Assembly: GCF_000827125.1 (NCBI RefSeq)
Contig: NZ_CP010311.1
Coordinates: 186,001-250,000, forward strand
Direction of reading: 5' to 3'
Source of the DNA: Geoalkalibacter subterraneus
GTDB lineage: Bacteria > Desulfobacterota > Desulfuromonadia > Desulfuromonadales > Geoalkalibacteraceae
Length of the DNA stretch: 64,000 bases
The position numbers were made by a program, and so were the translations under genes. Shown here piece by piece: positions 53,755-63,210 of the stretch. The notes below the pieces were generated by a model that saw only the letters and a program-made list of their open reading frames with translations, did not search any database and was not told the origin of the DNA. The number at the start of each line of letters is the position of its first letter. Within the stretch, counting starts at the first letter, position 1.

Positions 53755-55854
53755 CTAGACATCCTTTTCCGGGCAGGACCCGCCGGGATCGCCTTCGGAG
53801 ACTTTGATCCAGGCTCGCAACACTTCGGCGACGCTCCAGGCCTGCGAGACGCAGCCCTTAGGCAAAAATGGCGGCTCCGCATCGAAAACCTCGCTGATCG
53901 ACCCGATGCAGGTGTCGTCGAGGTGAGTCATGATCTGCTCGATATAGCGTCGGGCCCGGGAGCGTTCATGCGGGTGGACCCGCAGCCAGGAATCGACATA
54001 GAGACCGGCGAGCCAAGGCCAGACAGTTCCTTGGTGGTATGCGGCATCGCGGGCGAGGACGTCGCCGGCGTAACGACGCTGGTAGTCGGGATGACCCGGC
54101 GCCAGTGTGCGCAGGCCAGCCGGTGTTTCGAGGTGGCGGCGCACCGCCGCGAATACGCTGGACCAGTAGCGGCGTTCGAGTACGGGATAAGGCAGGGCCA
54201 GGGCGAAGATCTGGTTAGGGCGCAGGGCCGCGTCATTGCCCCGGTCGCCGTCAACCACGTCGTAGAGATAGCCGAGTTCGGCATTCCAGAACCGCCGGTT
54301 GAAGGATCGTCGCACCTTTGCAATCAGAGTCACGATCTCGTCGCGCTCGGCGTTGGGGGCGCAGCCGGCAAGCCACTGGGCGTAGATATTGAGAGCGTTG
54401 AACCACAAGGCGTTAATCTCTACCGCCTTGCCGCGCCGCGGCGTCACGACCCAGTCGCCGGCCTTGGCGTCCATCCAGGTCAGAGGCAGGTCGGCCGTTC
54501 CCTGTCGCAGCAGGCCATCAGCCGGATCGACTCCGATGCCGAAGCGGGTGCCGCGGATGTGATTCTGAATGATCTCACGCAGCACCGGCAACAGCAGCCG
54601 TCTGGTGGTCGGGTCGCCGGTGGTGTGCAGATAGCGGTCGGCGGCGTGAAAGAACCACAGGGTCGCGTCGCTGGTGTGATAGACACCTTCATTCCTGCCC
54701 TCGGGGAACATGTTGGGAATCAGTCCGTCACGAACGTAGCTGGCAAAGGTGCGCAGGATGTAGCCGGCCTCGGTATAGCGTCCGGTGGCCAGGGTGAGTC
54801 CCTCGAGGCTGATCATCGTGTCCCGGCCCCAGTCGGTGAACCAGTGATAGCCTGCGATCACCGAGCGCAACTCATCGCCGCGGGCATGGGCGCGCACCGC
54901 GTCGGCAGTGCGCGTGCTCGGCGTGATCACGAACTGGTCCGAAGCCAGTACCAAGTGGACTGCCGGCTGCGCCTGGGCGCAGACCGGAGCGTCGTCGACC
55001 AGCTGCTGGCGCCGCACCTGCTCGGCTTGCTGCGCCTGCGGCGGGGTAAGGGCGCGCAAGGTGTCCCAGTCCTCGACAGAGGCCACCAGCACCACCGTTT
55101 CTTCTGGCCCGAGACACGCACTGAAGTGGCCAGGCGTCCACAGGCGATCATGAGCAAAATAGCCGCGCTGCTTCTCAACGCGGTAGAAGGCGTCGGCAAA
55201 GGCTCCGCCGGTAAGGTTGAAGCTTCGCTGTTCACCATGCAGCAGAAGCCGCAGGTCCGGATAGCCGGCGGGCGCCTTGACCTTGAAGGAATGGCCATTG
55301 GCCTCGACGCGGTAGGGTTGGTTCAGGTCGCAGGAAACCTCCTGCGCCTGGGGACGAAAATGCATGAACGGCTGCAGGCGAATCTCCACCGGTCGCGGCC
55401 CCTCGAGCAAATAGTAGCTGAGATGGACAGTATTCTGCCTGTGAGGCATAATCAGGCTTTTTTCAACCACATAGTCGCGGTAGCGGTAGCGCCACACGGG
55501 CAATCCCCCCCGCAGCTCGAAGTATTCGAGAAGCGGCGTTCCGGGCAGCAACAGCCGACCCTCTTCGGGCTCCTCGCCGTCCAGCCGCACCGCACGCCCC
55601 CCGTCGAAGACCAGCTCTTCGGTACAGCGTGAGAGCATATTCACACGTCCCATCGGTACCGGCAGAGCGGCTACCAGCAGACCGTGGTAGCGTCGGGTGC
55701 AGACCCCTGCCAGGGTGCCGCTGGCATATCCCCCCAGGCCGTTACCGACCAGAAATTCGCGATAGATAAGCTGCTCGCCACCGGCTGTACGGCGGTTCCA
55801 GACAAACCGCCGGCGGATGCCGGTCACCGGCAGGTAGGGGTGCGAAGTCCTCAA
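53755..55854 (-). CDS. Glycogen debranching enzyme (amylo-alpha-1,6-glucosidase), 699 aa
   Basis: The TTG start at 55854 fits GGAGG just upstream and lies directly after the treZ stop; longer frames overlap treZ. The N-terminal beta domain has FLVGNGLGGYASGTLAGVCTRRYHGLL, the signature of the archaeal/bacterial GDE N-domain. The C-terminal (alpha/alpha)6 barrel has WFTDWGRDTMISLEGL, PNMFPEGRNEGVYHTSDATLWF, TWMDAK and YHQGTVWPWLAGLY, the catalytic loops of GH133. It removes branch points of glycogen. The pair with treZ points to conversion of glycogen toward trehalose under stress. The family is clear. Confidence 0.9.
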   Translation of the reverse strand: MRTSHPYLPVTGIRRRFVWNRRTAGGEQLIYREFLVGNGLGGYASGTLAGVCTRRYHGLLVAALPVPMGRVNMLSRCTEELVFDGGRAVRLDGEEPEEGRLLLPGTPLLEYFELRGGLPVWRYRYRDYVVEKSLIMPHRQNTVHLSYYLLEGPRPVEIRLQPFMHFRPQAQEVSCDLNQPYRVEANGHSFKVKAPAGYPDLRLLLHGEQRSFNLTGGAFADAFYRVEKQRGYFAHDRLWTPGHFSACLGPEETVVLVASVEDWDTLRALTPPQAQQAEQVRRQQLVDDAPVCAQAQPAVHLVLASDQFVITPSTRTADAVRAHARGDELRSVIAGYHWFTDWGRDTMISLEGLTLATGRYTEAGYILRTFASYVRDGLIPNMFPEGRNEGVYHTSDATLWFFHAADRYLHTTGDPTTRRLLLPVLREIIQNHIRGTRFGIGVDPADGLLRQGTADLPLTWMDAKAGDWVVTPRRGKAVEINALWFNALNIYAQWLAGCAPNAERDEIVTLIAKVRRSFNRRFWNAELGYLYDVVDGDRGNDAALRPNQIFALALPYPVLERRYWSSVFAAVRRHLETPAGLRTLAPGHPDYQRRYAGDVLARDAAYHQGTVWPWLAGLYVDSWLRVHPHERSRARRYIEQIMTHLDDTCIGSISEVFDAEPPFLPKGCVSQAWSVAEVLRAWIKVSEGDPGGSCPEKDV

Positions 55855-55855
55855 A

Positions 55856-57772
55856 TCAACCTCCCAATCGTCCTTCGACCTTGAACAGCATGACGATGCG
55901 TTTGGGCGCCAGCACCACCGCCGCATGACCGGGCACCAGCCAATACTCTCCGGTCTCCAGGGAAGGAGTGCCGCCTCCTCCGTACCAGGGCGCTTCGCTT
56001 GACCACAGCAATTCCCAGCGTGATTCTTCCGGCGGGGCGAGCAGCGGCTCGGGGACCTCGGCAAGTTTGAGGTCGCGTCCGAAGTTGACCAGCAGCAGCC
56101 GATCGCCCTCATCGCCGCCGAAGAAGCGAAGCACGAAGGCTTCGGGCCCAAGGACCGCGCCGTGCAGCCAGTCGCTGCGCTGGGCCCGAAAAACCGCATC
56201 TTCCCGTCTCAGCGTCAGCAGGTCGCGGTGGAGACAGTAGATTTCGTGGTGCGTCTGCCGCTCGCCCTGATCGACCTTTGAGCGCTCGAAAGTCTGCCGC
56301 CCGGCGGGGTCGGGGATGCAGTTCTGCACCGCCTCGCCGCGCAGACTGCGGAATTGCTCGAGAAAATGCAGCCGTCCCTTGCGGACCTGCTCGCCAAGTT
56401 CGCCGTGGTGGTCGGCAAAGTAGAAAAACGGGCTCGAAGCCCCGAATTCCTGCCCCTGGAAGAGCATCGGCGTCTGCGGCCCGAGCAGCAGCAGCGCCGT
56501 CATGGCCCGGAACCGGCCGGGCGAGCTCAGCGTGTGGCAACGCTCGCCTCGGGCGCTGTTGGCAACCTGGTCGTGGTTCTGGATAAAGTGGATAAAGGCG
56601 GCGGGCGAGATATCGAAGGCAGGGGTGCCGCGTCGTTTGCCCTGCCATGAATAAAGCTGACCCTGATATAGGTAGCCCCATTTGATGGCCGAGATGAACT
56701 CCTGCGGTGCTCCCAGGTGATCGGTATAGTAGGCCTCGTTGTGACCCGAAAGTACCACCATCGCGCTGTGATGGTAGTCGTCGTTCCACAGGGCATCGAG
56801 CCCGAAGCCGCCATCCTCGGGAGCGCGGACGAAGCGCACATCCTGCGGTTCGTTCTCACCGATCAGTACGATTGAGCGGCCACCGGCGGCCGTCCGGGCG
56901 CTCTCGGCGATCTCGAGAACCACATGGCGCGGCGAGCGGTCCACGATCGCCTGGGTTGCATCGAGACGCAGGCCGTCGAGGTGAAATTCATCGATCCAAT
57001 AGCCGGCATTGCAGATAATCAGCTCCCTCACCGGTGCCGAATTGACCCCGTCGAAATTGAGGGCCTCGCCCCATTCGGTCTCGTAGCGATCGGTGAAATA
57101 GTCGAGGGAAAAACTGCGCAGAAAATTGCCTACCGGCCCGAAGTGGTTGTAGACGACATCGAGGACGACCCCCAGGCCCAGACTGTGGGCGTTGTCGACG
57201 AAACGGCGGAAATCGTCGGGTGTGCCGTAGAGTCTCGTCGGAGCGAAGAGGTCGACCCCGTCGTAGCCCCAGCCGAAGCTACCGGCGAACTCGGCGACCG
57301 GCAGAATCTCGAGCAGGGTAATTCCGGTGGCCGCCAGCTCTTGAAGATGGCGGGAGGCCGCCTCCCAGGTTCCCTCCCGGGTAAAGGTGCCGATGTGCAT
57401 TTCGTAAATCACCTGTCCCGACAATCGCAGTCCCGTCCAATTCTGGTCGGTCCAGGTGAAGGCGGCGGGATCGATCGCCTGGGAGGGCCCCTCGGGCCCC
57501 TCGGGCTGAAACCGCGAAGCAGGGTCGGGATAGAGCTCGTCGCCATCTTCGAACTGATAGCGATACAGGGATCCGGTGCCGGCCTGCGGAACCAGGCAGG
57601 AAAAGTAGCCGTTGCTCTCGGCAATCATCGGTATAACGGTGGGGACTTCGTGCCCGTTCTCCAAAACAATCGAGGTCTTCTTCTGGCGTGGTGCCCAGAC
57701 CCGGAAATGCACCCCGCCTTCCGCCTGAATCTCGGCACCCACCGGAAGTCTGCGTGATCGCTGCTCGTTCAT
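55856..57772 (-). CDS. treZ: Malto-oligosyltrehalose trehalohydrolase, 638 aa
   Basis: The ATG at 57772 starts MNEQRSRRLPVGAEIQ. An N-terminal carbohydrate-binding-like domain (VHFRVWAPRQKKTSIVLENG) precedes the GH13 barrel: MHIGTFTREGTWEAA, VYNHFGPVGNFL, LRLDATQAIVD (catalytic Asp), LIGENEPQD (catalytic Glu) and FIQNHDQVAN. TreZ releases trehalose from malto-oligosyltrehalose, which needs TreY; no treY lies in this window. The gene is between the hsp20 trio and the debranching enzyme on one strand. Trehalose is a well-known heat and desiccation protectant, so it fits the block. Confidence 0.9.
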   Translation of the reverse strand: MNEQRSRRLPVGAEIQAEGGVHFRVWAPRQKKTSIVLENGHEVPTVIPMIAESNGYFSCLVPQAGTGSLYRYQFEDGDELYPDPASRFQPEGPEGPSQAIDPAAFTWTDQNWTGLRLSGQVIYEMHIGTFTREGTWEAASRHLQELAATGITLLEILPVAEFAGSFGWGYDGVDLFAPTRLYGTPDDFRRFVDNAHSLGLGVVLDVVYNHFGPVGNFLRSFSLDYFTDRYETEWGEALNFDGVNSAPVRELIICNAGYWIDEFHLDGLRLDATQAIVDRSPRHVVLEIAESARTAAGGRSIVLIGENEPQDVRFVRAPEDGGFGLDALWNDDYHHSAMVVLSGHNEAYYTDHLGAPQEFISAIKWGYLYQGQLYSWQGKRRGTPAFDISPAAFIHFIQNHDQVANSARGERCHTLSSPGRFRAMTALLLLGPQTPMLFQGQEFGASSPFFYFADHHGELGEQVRKGRLHFLEQFRSLRGEAVQNCIPDPAGRQTFERSKVDQGERQTHHEIYCLHRDLLTLRREDAVFRAQRSDWLHGAVLGPEAFVLRFFGGDEGDRLLLVNFGRDLKLAEVPEPLLAPPEESRWELLWSSEAPWYGGGGTPSLETGEYWLVPGHAAVVLAPKRIVMLFKVEGRLGG

Positions 57773-57886
57773 TGTTCGACTGCCTTCCAGCGGCCGGCAT
57801 CCTGCCGGCGGCATCTCGCCCCTAGCCGCGAGGGCGAAATGACGGGGGCTGTTACCTGGAAATGTCGGAATGCGGGCATGAGTGGG

Positions 57887-58390
57887 TCAGCCCTGTCTGA
57901 TCTCGATTTTGCGCCGGTTCTGCCTGGCCGCCTCCGACTTGGGCAGGCGAATCTCAAGAACCCCTTTGCGGTAGCGTGCCTCGATCCGTTCATCATCTAT
58001 CTCGGCGGTGATGGGAATCCGGCGCAGAAACGAGCCGAAATGACGTTCAGCATGGTAATATTGTGTCTGCCGGTCATCCTTCTCTTCGCGCTTTTCGCCG
58101 CGGATGGTCAGCATGCCTTCGCCATAGGTCGCCTCAATATTTTTTTCATCCATGCCAGGGAGTTCTACCGTCACGAGCACCTCGCGCTCGTTTTCCTTGA
58201 TGTCGAGTGTCGGCACGAAATTTCCCGACTCGGCCAGAAGATTCTCCGCACCCATATCGTGGGTGCGGATGAATTCGGCGAAAAGCCGGTCGATTTCGTG
58301 CCGCAGTTCCATCATCAGATCACTGCGGTTCATTCTCCCACTCAAGGGGCGTTCGCCACGGCGCCAGGACATCTGATTCTTCACGTTCAT
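57887..58390 (-). CDS. Small heat-shock protein Hsp20, 167 aa
   Basis: It has an alpha-crystallin domain: VPTLDIKENEREVLVTVELPGMDEKNIEATYGEGMLTIRGEKREEK, then RIPITAEIDDERIEARYRKGVLEIRLPKSEAA (the GVLEI motif followed by LPK). The N-terminal region is about 50 residues, with RGERPLSGRMNRSDLMM. Hsp20 oligomers hold unfolding proteins for DnaK/ClpB refolding. It is third in a tandem of three, next to treZ. It is unlike its two neighbours in sequence, so the tandem is not a recent duplication. Confidence 0.92.
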   Translation of the reverse strand: MNVKNQMSWRRGERPLSGRMNRSDLMMELRHEIDRLFAEFIRTHDMGAENLLAESGNFVPTLDIKENEREVLVTVELPGMDEKNIEATYGEGMLTIRGEKREEKDDRQTQYYHAERHFGSFLRRIPITAEIDDERIEARYRKGVLEIRLPKSEAARQNRRKIEIRQG

Positions 58391-58428
58391 TTACTCATTC
58401 TCCTGAGGGAGGCCGTTTGTATAGCGGG

Positions 58429-58809
58429 TCATGATTTAATGGCGATGCGTTGCGGGCGGCTGGCCGCGGCTTTAGGCATGACGACGGTCAGGACCCCGTT
58501 TTTGAGTTCGGCCGAGGCCCTCTCCGTGTCGATGTCCTCAAGTAGCTGAAACTGACGGTAATAATCTGTCAGAGCGAATTCCTGCCATTTTGTCTGGCCT
58601 CTTTCGGTCGCCTCCACCCAAGCTCTGATGGTCAGGAAACCGCGCTCGAAGTCGATATCGAGATTTTCGCGTTTCGCGCCCGGCATGTCGGCCACCAGGG
58701 TCAGGTTGTCCTCCGTTTCGTAAATATCGACTGCCGGCACCGCGTAACTGCCGGTCGTGCGGCGGACAGGTGACGTTTCATTGCGAGGGGATAATTCTTG
58801 ATTAGTCAT
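58429..58809 (-). CDS. Small heat-shock protein Hsp20, 126 aa
   Basis: A short Hsp20 with an alpha-crystallin domain (VPAVDIYETEDNLTLVADMPGAKRENLDIDFERGFLTIRA, then FQLLEDIDTERASAELKNGVLTVVMPKAAAS). The N-terminal arm is only about 22 residues (MTNQELSPRNETSPVRRTTG), which fits the small class of the family. Second gene of the tandem; a 32-base gap separates it from the first. It probably co-assembles with the others or acts on different clients. Confidence 0.92.
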   Translation of the reverse strand: MTNQELSPRNETSPVRRTTGSYAVPAVDIYETEDNLTLVADMPGAKRENLDIDFERGFLTIRAWVEATERGQTKWQEFALTDYYRQFQLLEDIDTERASAELKNGVLTVVMPKAAASRPQRIAIKS

Positions 58810-58841
58810 AGAGTGCGCCTCCTCCGTAGGTCGATTGTCGC

Positions 58842-59288
58842 TCAGGCGAAGTTCACAGCGATTTTTTTCGGTTTGGCCTCATCCGCTTTCGGCAGGGTCA
58901 CCATCAGAATGCCGTCGCGATATTCAGCCGAAGCTTTGTCGGTCGCTACCATGGCGGGGATGTCGATAGCACGAAGAAATCTGCCGGCTCCCCGTTCACG
59001 GCGGTGCCAAGTCCTGCCCTTCGGATCAGGTTCCTTGCGTTCGCCGGAGATGGTCAGAGCCCCTTTAATGACATTAATTTCGACCTCCTTGGATTCCAGC
59101 CCGGGCAGCAGAGCCTGCACATAGACGTTGTCCTCATCTTCGCTCAAGTTGACTAGTGGAAATTCACCCGTACCAAGTCCCGGCAAGAATGCAGGGGTCA
59201 GCAGCCCACGCGAACCAAAATTTCGAAAAGCATTGTCGATCTTCCTGCGCAAGTCTTCCATTTCTCTGAATAGGTCCGTTGCTACCAT
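58842..59288 (-). CDS. Small heat-shock protein Hsp20, 148 aa
   Basis: First gene of the block, with AGGAGG before the ATG at 59288. N-terminal MVATDLFREMEDLRRKIDNAFRNF, then the alpha-crystallin domain (FPLVNLSEDEDNVYVQALLPGLESKEVEINVIKGALTISGERKE, RFLRAIDIPAMVATDKASAEYRDGILMVTLPKADEAKPKKI). The 74 bases before it are AT-rich and are the natural place for the block's promoter; I could not pick out a convincing sigma-32 or CIRCE site. Intact and complete. Confidence 0.92.
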   Translation of the reverse strand: MVATDLFREMEDLRRKIDNAFRNFGSRGLLTPAFLPGLGTGEFPLVNLSEDEDNVYVQALLPGLESKEVEINVIKGALTISGERKEPDPKGRTWHRRERGAGRFLRAIDIPAMVATDKASAEYRDGILMVTLPKADEAKPKKIAVNFA

Positions 59289-59362
59289 GGCTATCCTCCT
59301 TCAAGTTCTGGACACTCCGTGCCGTTGTAATTCACCCCAATTTATTTGGGTCTTTATAGGTT

Positions 59363-60124
59363 TTATATATAGATAGAGATAGGCATTTTTAAACGCCACC
59401 CTTCCTTTTTGTCGGTATCATCAAAAGGGGTGAGGTCGCTAAACTGTGATTCAGCAAATTTTTTGGCAACAAAAATACTAGGCAAAATCTTTTTTCCATT
59501 AATTGGATCAATTTTGTATCTAAAAAATTCTTTATCATTTACTTTTTTTGTTTTAGTATTTAATTCTCTGTTGTTAGTATATATTTCTAGTATGTATGAA
59601 TTATTGCTGGTTTTTCCTTCTATATTTATTTTTACTCCATCTTTATTTTCATCTATAAATTTTGAAATTATTGTCTCTAGTATTGAATTAATTTTTCTCT
59701 TGTCTACGGAAATTTTTGTATCTTTATTTTTAATATCTAAATTAATTTTATACTGTTTAGGTTGATTTTTTATTATGTTTTTTAAATTGCTAAAACATTC
59801 TCCAACATCAATATTTCTAATTCTTAAACGAGGTCCGAAACCAAATGCGGAATGTACTATATCAAATGTTTCTTCTGAAAAATTAGATATGTCTAGGCCT
59901 TTTTTTTCTAACAATTTAAGTAAATTTTTTCTTTCTTCATTGGAAATTTCGGGTTTCTGAAGAAGAAGTTGGACAAGACAAAGAATAGTGGTTAATGGAA
60001 TGCGTAACTCCTTGTAGACAGCATCAAAGAATTCAACAATTTGGGTGTCGATTCTACTTTTATAAAAATCTGCCTTTTTTTCGTCGAACAAGTGGCAGGA
60101 TCCCAAGTTTTCTCCAAAAATCAT
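59363..60124 (-). CDS. Degenerate histidine-kinase-like protein, 253 aa
   Basis: The first 75 residues look like a HisKA dimerisation helix pair, but the phospho-acceptor is replaced: the usual HELRTPL reads KELRIPL (FFDAVYKELRIPLTTIL). The rest resembles a HATPase fold (ISVDKRKINSILETIISKFIDENKDGVKINIEG) with the N-box asparagine not in place and no clear GxG lid. The gene is far more AT-rich and rich in A-ending codons than any neighbour, so it was probably acquired separately. It has no membrane segment or sensor domain. It may be a scaffold or inhibitor, or a decayed kinase. Confidence 0.6.
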   Translation of the reverse strand: MIFGENLGSCHLFDEKKADFYKSRIDTQIVEFFDAVYKELRIPLTTILCLVQLLLQKPEISNEERKNLLKLLEKKGLDISNFSEETFDIVHSAFGFGPRLRIRNIDVGECFSNLKNIIKNQPKQYKINLDIKNKDTKISVDKRKINSILETIISKFIDENKDGVKINIEGKTSNNSYILEIYTNNRELNTKTKKVNDKEFFRYKIDPINGKKILPSIFVAKKFAESQFSDLTPFDDTDKKEGWRLKMPISIYI

Positions 60125-60428
60125 TTCCTGAAAGCTCCCCTGTTGATAGAGATTCTGATAATCACCTTGCCACTCAAACCTTTAACACATGGACCGTCCC
60201 CAAAGTCCGAGGGCACAGTGGATTAATTTTCCCTTCTTGAAGGAAAGGAACTGGGGTGGTATTTTATGTGTTTGTAATTGCTGAAATTATCGAGGCTCCG
60301 AAGTAGAGAAAAAGAACTGATTTCCATATTAGTTCGCAACTCGAACTTGTCAAGGGTGTTTTTGAAAAAAGTTCCTTTTAAAAACTTTTTTTTATGCTAG
60401 TCTTTTTTTTCGAGGAGAGGGTAAAGAG
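60125..60428. other. Divergent intergenic region, AT-rich
   Basis: No gene is supported. It separates the kinase-like gene (leftward) from the CI-like gene (rightward) and becomes very AT-rich near 60,360-60,410, with TTTTAAAAACTTTTTTTTATGC-like promoter-type sequence. A GAGGAGAGGG ribosome site precedes the next gene. Confidence 0.45.
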
Positions 60429-60932
60429 ATGAAAGAGCAAGAAAAAATTACTGATATCAGACCGCAGATCGCTACCCTTATCGGAAACAAACCACCCTAT
60501 TCTTGGGCGTCTGATGTGGGTATTCCCAAGGGGTCTTTTTTCAAGATTTGGAACAAGGGTGCCGCGCCTCTGTTGCCTCACCTAATCCAGATTGCCGATC
60601 AGGAAGGGGTCACTCTTGATTGGCTAATTACAGGAAAAGGCCGAATGTACCGGGGGGAAAACTTCGATGAGAAAAATGGCGCCAAGCCTGATGCAGGACA
60701 AATCAAGGAAGGAACCCACCCGAACCCGCATCGGTTATTTCCGGAGAACTTTGATTCAAAACTGTTTAAAAAAGTTAGCAAGGCTGTTGAACGAATAATA
60801 GATCAAAAGAAAGTCATACTTCCTCCCAAAAAAATTAGCGATATAAATCTTCTTTCTTACTCAGATGCCTTTTGGAAAGGAAAAATCATCAACGAGGACT
60901 ACATAAACATACTGGTAGATCTTGCTTCTTAA
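60429..60932 (+). CDS. Phage CI-type repressor N-terminal domain protein, 167 aa
   Basis: The N-terminal 75 residues have the bacteriophage CI repressor fold used in many prophages: IRPQIATLIGNKPPYSWASDVGIPKGSFFKIWNKGAAPLLPHLIQIADQEGVTLDWLITGKG. It lacks the S24 peptidase half; the C-terminal 90 residues are unrelated (LFKKVSKAVERIIDQKKVI, SYSDAFWKGKIINEDYINILV). It probably binds DNA as a dimer through that part. It lies divergent from the AT-rich kinase-like gene and 64 bases before an IS1380 insertion. Confidence 0.75.
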   Translation: MKEQEKITDIRPQIATLIGNKPPYSWASDVGIPKGSFFKIWNKGAAPLLPHLIQIADQEGVTLDWLITGKGRMYRGENFDEKNGAKPDAGQIKEGTHPNPHRLFPENFDSKLFKKVSKAVERIIDQKKVILPPKKISDINLLSYSDAFWKGKIINEDYINILVDLAS

Positions 60933-61001
60933 ATTTTTTTACTGGTAGAGTTTATCAACAAGTTGTTCCCTCCAATCCATCTTGCATAATTCACTAAAAC
61001 G

Positions 61002-62698
61002 CCTGATTCCGTGAGATGTCTTCCCGCTTTCCGGTTTTCTCGTCCCAAGTGGCGAAAATGGGGGGCGAGAATGTCGCTCAGTTGAAAATCCGGCTCTCTG
61101 AAGGGCCTCAGCAAGCTTCGATCTTTGACAGATTGCCCGCAAAGTGCCAATCAAGGCGATTTCAGGACGAGTTCGATCGTGAACACCGCAAGTGCCCGGG
61201 TTTTGTCATCTTCTTTTTGGCCGGCCTCTGGCCTATCCGTAGGCCAATCGTTGATAAAGGCCGGCGAACGCTTGGAAAGACGCGCCGCTATGGCGACTGA
61301 AGCGTAAATACAACCGTCGGCCGGTCTCGATCATGCGTGCCGCCAGACACATCAGTTCCTGGATGACCGTCTTGATGCGCCGGCGCTTGGCCGGGTGTCG
61401 CACTGGCGTTTTCTCGCCGAGCAAGCCGATCTGCCCGATGAAGCGCAGGATGTTGTAGGCCAGTGCGGCACAGGTCATCACCAAGCTGTTGACCTCAAAT
61501 TTGCCCGAGGGCAGTCGCTCAAGATCCATGTCGGTTTTGAGCTCGCTGTGAAACTGCTCACTGGTGCCGTGATCCTGGTAAAGAGCGATAATCTTCTCGG
61601 CGGACAGATTCAGCGAGGTCCACCAGCCCTCCAGCGTGATGTCGGGCTCGAGCAAAAGCTGGCCCTTCTTATCGATGGTGCGCTCGGTAACGCGGATGAC
61701 CCGGCGGCAGCTCAACTCATGTTTCTGCCCGGTTTCGTCTTTCCAGCTATGAGTGTCGCGGACACTGAAAATGGCAATGCGCTTTCCCGGGCGCGGCTGG
61801 CTGAGCTTTCCTTCGGCGAAGGCCCGCCGGTGCCAGAGGGTTTTGCTGTGCCCGCGGGGGTTCCATTTCAGGATGTAGTCCACCCGCTCATGGGAGGCCA
61901 ATTCCATGCGGGTCTCCCAGGCATCGTGGCCGGAATCGAGGCGCACCAGCAAAGGGGCGGCGGTCAACGAGAGCGCCTTGTGCAGCACCCGGCCAAGAAA
62001 CGGAATGAAGTTTTTCTGGCTGTGCTGGGAGCCCTCGCGCTGCTCGATCTCCAGAAGCCAGCCCTCCAGGGCCAGATAGGCGGCAATTGGGGCAAACCCG
62101 TCATACCCATGGTAGGTGCGCGAGACGCCTTGTTTCTTGGTCCCGGAATTATCCTGGGTGAAGACGTCTATATCCACAGGAACGTGGCCGGTGGACACGG
62201 CCGAGAATAACGCCCCTGATTTTTGAAGGAACTCGGTGACGCAAAAGTTGGCGATCGTTTGAAAGGTTTCGGCTTGCGCCTCCAGGCGCTGGCGCAGAGT
62301 CGGTTCGGAAGGAACGCCCTTAAGCCCGAAAGATTCTTTGAAAAAACGGTCCTGGCGAAATCCGCTGATGGCCTCGAAATCGCTCTTGCCGAGACAAAGC
62401 AGGCCGATATAGCTGCGAAGCACATCGGCGTGCGAGATGGCTCCCTTTTTCAGTGGGCCGAGCTGTCCCAGGCGCTTGGTCAGGCTGGTGAAGCGGTTGA
62501 GGCACAGCCCCACCAGGGCCAGCCCGGAGTGGGAGCTGTAGAACTCCTCCTCGGATTTCTCGATGATAAAGCGTTTCATAGAACTCACCCACGGAGTGAA
62601 ATTTTTGTGGGCTATAAGATAGCACAAATAACGAAATGTTTCAGCAACTTACATGCATTCGTGGAAAAGTTTTACGATTGTAATCTCACGGAATCAGG
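61002..62698 (-). mobile_element. IS1380-family element, intact copy
   Basis: 1,697 bp between 16-bp perfect inverted repeats (61002-61017 and 62683-62698). It is flanked by the 5-bp direct repeat AAACG (60997-61001 and 62699-62703), the target duplication expected of IS1380. It carries one complete transposase gene. It is nearly identical to the deleted copy at 34670-36135. Confidence 0.95.
61233..62627 (-). CDS. IS1380-family transposase, 464 aa
   Basis: A complete DDE transposase starting MCYLIAHKNFTPWVSSMKRF; an in-frame ATG 16 codons later (MKRFIIEKSEEEF) is equally plausible. Features: DIDVFTQDNSGTKKQGVSRTYHGYDGFAPI with the first catalytic region, LVRLDSGHDAWETR with the second and LYQDHGTSEQFHSELKTDMDLERLPSG with the glutamate region (YxDHG...E), all typical of IS1380. 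The length is normal. It could act in trans on the shortened copy. Confidence 0.95.
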   Translation of the reverse strand: MCYLIAHKNFTPWVSSMKRFIIEKSEEEFYSSHSGLALVGLCLNRFTSLTKRLGQLGPLKKGAISHADVLRSYIGLLCLGKSDFEAISGFRQDRFFKESFGLKGVPSEPTLRQRLEAQAETFQTIANFCVTEFLQKSGALFSAVSTGHVPVDIDVFTQDNSGTKKQGVSRTYHGYDGFAPIAAYLALEGWLLEIEQREGSQHSQKNFIPFLGRVLHKALSLTAAPLLVRLDSGHDAWETRMELASHERVDYILKWNPRGHSKTLWHRRAFAEGKLSQPRPGKRIAIFSVRDTHSWKDETGQKHELSCRRVIRVTERTIDKKGQLLLEPDITLEGWWTSLNLSAEKIIALYQDHGTSEQFHSELKTDMDLERLPSGKFEVNSLVMTCAALAYNILRFIGQIGLLGEKTPVRHPAKRRRIKTVIQELMCLAARMIETGRRLYLRFSRHSGASFQAFAGLYQRLAYG

Positions 62699-62703
62699 AA
62701 ACG

Positions 62704-63210
62704 TTTCAGTATCCGTTTCGCTGATCGGCCTTTCATGCGCCCTATCAATTCCGAATCAGACATTCGCGCAACACGATTCGCAAAGCACTGAAACAGCCTT
62801 ACGACGGCTATTCGCAGCGTCAATATCAGCCGTTCCTGGTCCGTTTTCGAACTTCCGTTGACAAGAGGGGAGGCGATTTTGGAAATAGATGGAGCCGAAG
62901 TCCTCTCAGATCTTCGACAGCTGCCTGGCCGGCTTGAAGGGGATCTTTCGGACCCGCAGATTTGAGGGCAAAAGCCGGATAAGGGAAAAAGAAGCGAAGC
63001 CTCAAACTTCAACGAGAAGGTGCGAATCGAAACTGTGACTACACTGCGATCCGTTCTCCTTCTGAATAAGAAGTGGAAGTGAGATTCTGGTAAGTTACTG
63101 GATAATCGCTGGTTGTCAAATCCTGCCTTCTTTCCCCTTGTCAAACCTGTCTCCCCATGGCAAATTACCGGTTCCATTGAAATTATAATGAAAAATGAGA
63201 GGGGAGGGGC
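62704..63210. other. 507-bp stretch without a clear gene
   Basis: A short plus-strand frame from an ATG at 62,735 (MRPINSESDIRATRFAKH) stops after 18 codons; the same frame resumes after the stop. This might be remains of a gene cut by the IS1380 insertion, but no family can be named. A long minus-strand frame through here overlaps the next gene and is not credible. Confidence 0.4.
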
